A stretch of DNA of 7,151 nucleotides, taken from positions 1 to 7,151 of the forward strand of contig JAVVFH010000178.1 of assembly GCA_032250585.1 (NCBI GenBank), written 5' to 3'. Shown here in pieces: positions 6,967 to 7,151 of this stretch. A program made the translations under genes and the position numbers. Position 1 is the first letter of the stretch, and the number at the start of each line of letters is the position of its first letter. The DNA comes from JAVVFH01 sp032250585 (GTDB lineage: Bacteria; Pseudomonadota; Gammaproteobacteria; Xanthomonadales; SZUA-36). The notes beneath the pieces were generated by a model, which was not told where the DNA came from, did no database searches, and saw nothing but the letters and a program-made list of their open reading frames with translations.

Positions 6967-6988
6967 AAAAAATCGCGGCTAAAGCCGC
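6967..6988 (-). terminator. Possible minus-strand terminator formed by the second REP copy
   Basis: Read on the minus strand, the stem GCGGC/GCCGC (6988-6975) is followed after only 2 nt by TTTTTT (6972-6967), a good intrinsic-terminator layout. It would serve a leftward gene lying beyond the right end of the window, if there is one. Confidence 0.45.
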
Positions 6989-6990
6989 TC

Positions 6991-7018
6991 CCACTGGTCA
7001 GGGCTTTTCCACTGGTCA
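6991..7018 (+). repeat. 10 bp direct repeat CCACTGGTCA
   Basis: CCACTGGTCA occurs at 6991-7000 and again at 7009-7018, with 8 bp between. The first copy overlaps the end of the second REP palindrome. It may be a small duplication made at the edge of the repeat; nothing more can be said. Confidence 0.5.
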
Positions 7019-7058
7019 AGCAGGGCAAATGTGTTCTCACGCCAATTTCTTGAATTCT

Positions 7059-7151
7059 CGTCATTTCCGCGCAGGCGGAAATCCAGTTCCAACAACACCG
7101 CTGGATTCGCCAAGCCGCGGATTGGATCGAAATTCCTGGATTCCCGCCTGC
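7059..7151. repeat. Second palindromic repeat family (GGAATCCAG type), cut by window end
   Basis: The left arm (7059-7086) contains the perfect stem ATTTCCGC-GCAG-GCGGAAAT (7063-7082) followed by CCAG. The right arm (7136-7151) reads CTGGATTCCCGCCTGC and stops at the window edge. Reverse-complemented, the right arm matches 7071-7086 at 15 of 16 positions, so the arms are inverted around about 50 bp of spacer. A further CTGGATTCGC lies at 7101-7110. Such ATTCCCGC...GCGGGAAT(CCAG) units are common intergenic repeats in beta- and gammaproteobacteria, with a look similar to Neisseria dRS3. No coding sequence is seen in 6883-7151. Confidence 0.7.

Larger units (their letters stand above)
6924..6994. 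repeat. Inverted pair of REP-like palindromes (BIME-type)
   Basis: Two 23 bp copies face each other: 6924-6946 on the plus strand, beginning GTAGGAGCGGC, and 6972-6994 on the minus strand, beginning GTGGGAGCGGC. They match at 22 of 23 positions and are separated by 25 bp. Each has its own internal stem GCGGCT-tt-AGCCGC (6930-6943 and 6975-6988). The GTAG head followed by an imperfect GC-rich hairpin is the form of REP elements described in Stenotrophomonas, Xanthomonas and Pseudomonas, which are spread by RAYT (REP-associated tyrosine) transposases. The long arms can also pair with each other into one 23 bp stem. No RAYT gene is in the window. Confidence 0.85.

Noticed and set aside
6924..6994. 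Inverted repeats as a CRISPR remnant or insertion sequence ends
   Set aside because: There are only two copies in opposite orientation with internal palindromes, no regular spacers and no transposase; a REP/BIME pair fits better.

Overview
This is a GC-rich chromosomal window with tightly packed housekeeping-type genes. The protein sequences point to a gammaproteobacterium: the MscL is close to the E. coli protein in sequence and length, the PriA has E. coli-like motif spacing, and the moxR operon order is common in that class. The REP-type repeat next to mscL resembles the 'GTAG' palindromes known from xanthomonads and pseudomonads. I cannot name a genus.

Positions 1-3997 (minus strand) hold most of a MoxR/VWA ('Bat') operon. 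It is transcribed right to left as moxR AAA+ ATPase, DUF58 protein, DUF4381 single-pass membrane protein, BatA-like VWA protein and BatB-like VWA protein. The last gene is cut by the window start. Junctions are very tight: 4 bp ATGA overlap, 41 bp gap, 8 bp overlap, 4 bp ATGA overlap. Three consecutive products carry an intact MIDAS metal-binding motif (DxSxS). By analogy with known MoxR-VWA pairs, the soluble ATPase probably acts with the metal-binding and membrane-anchored partners as a chaperone or remodelling complex at the inner membrane. Its client is not evident here.

Positions 3998-4163 are a 166 bp gap with possible promoter elements for the moxR operon. Positions 4164-6341 (minus) encode full-length PriA, the replication-restart helicase. 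Positions 6342-6480 are a divergent intergenic region. Its half nearest mscL contains two near-identical hairpin units flanking a short palindrome, then a strong ribosome binding site. Positions 6481-6882 (plus) encode the mechanosensitive channel MscL.

Positions 6883-7151 contain no gene. They hold a small hairpin just after mscL, an inverted pair of REP-like palindromes that may end transcription in both directions, a 10 bp direct repeat, and the start of a second, unrelated palindromic repeat family that runs off the window end.

I found no CRISPR array, tRNA, rRNA, transposase or defence system. No clearly new system is present. The most interesting parts are the structured mscL leader and the cluster of two palindromic repeat families downstream of it.
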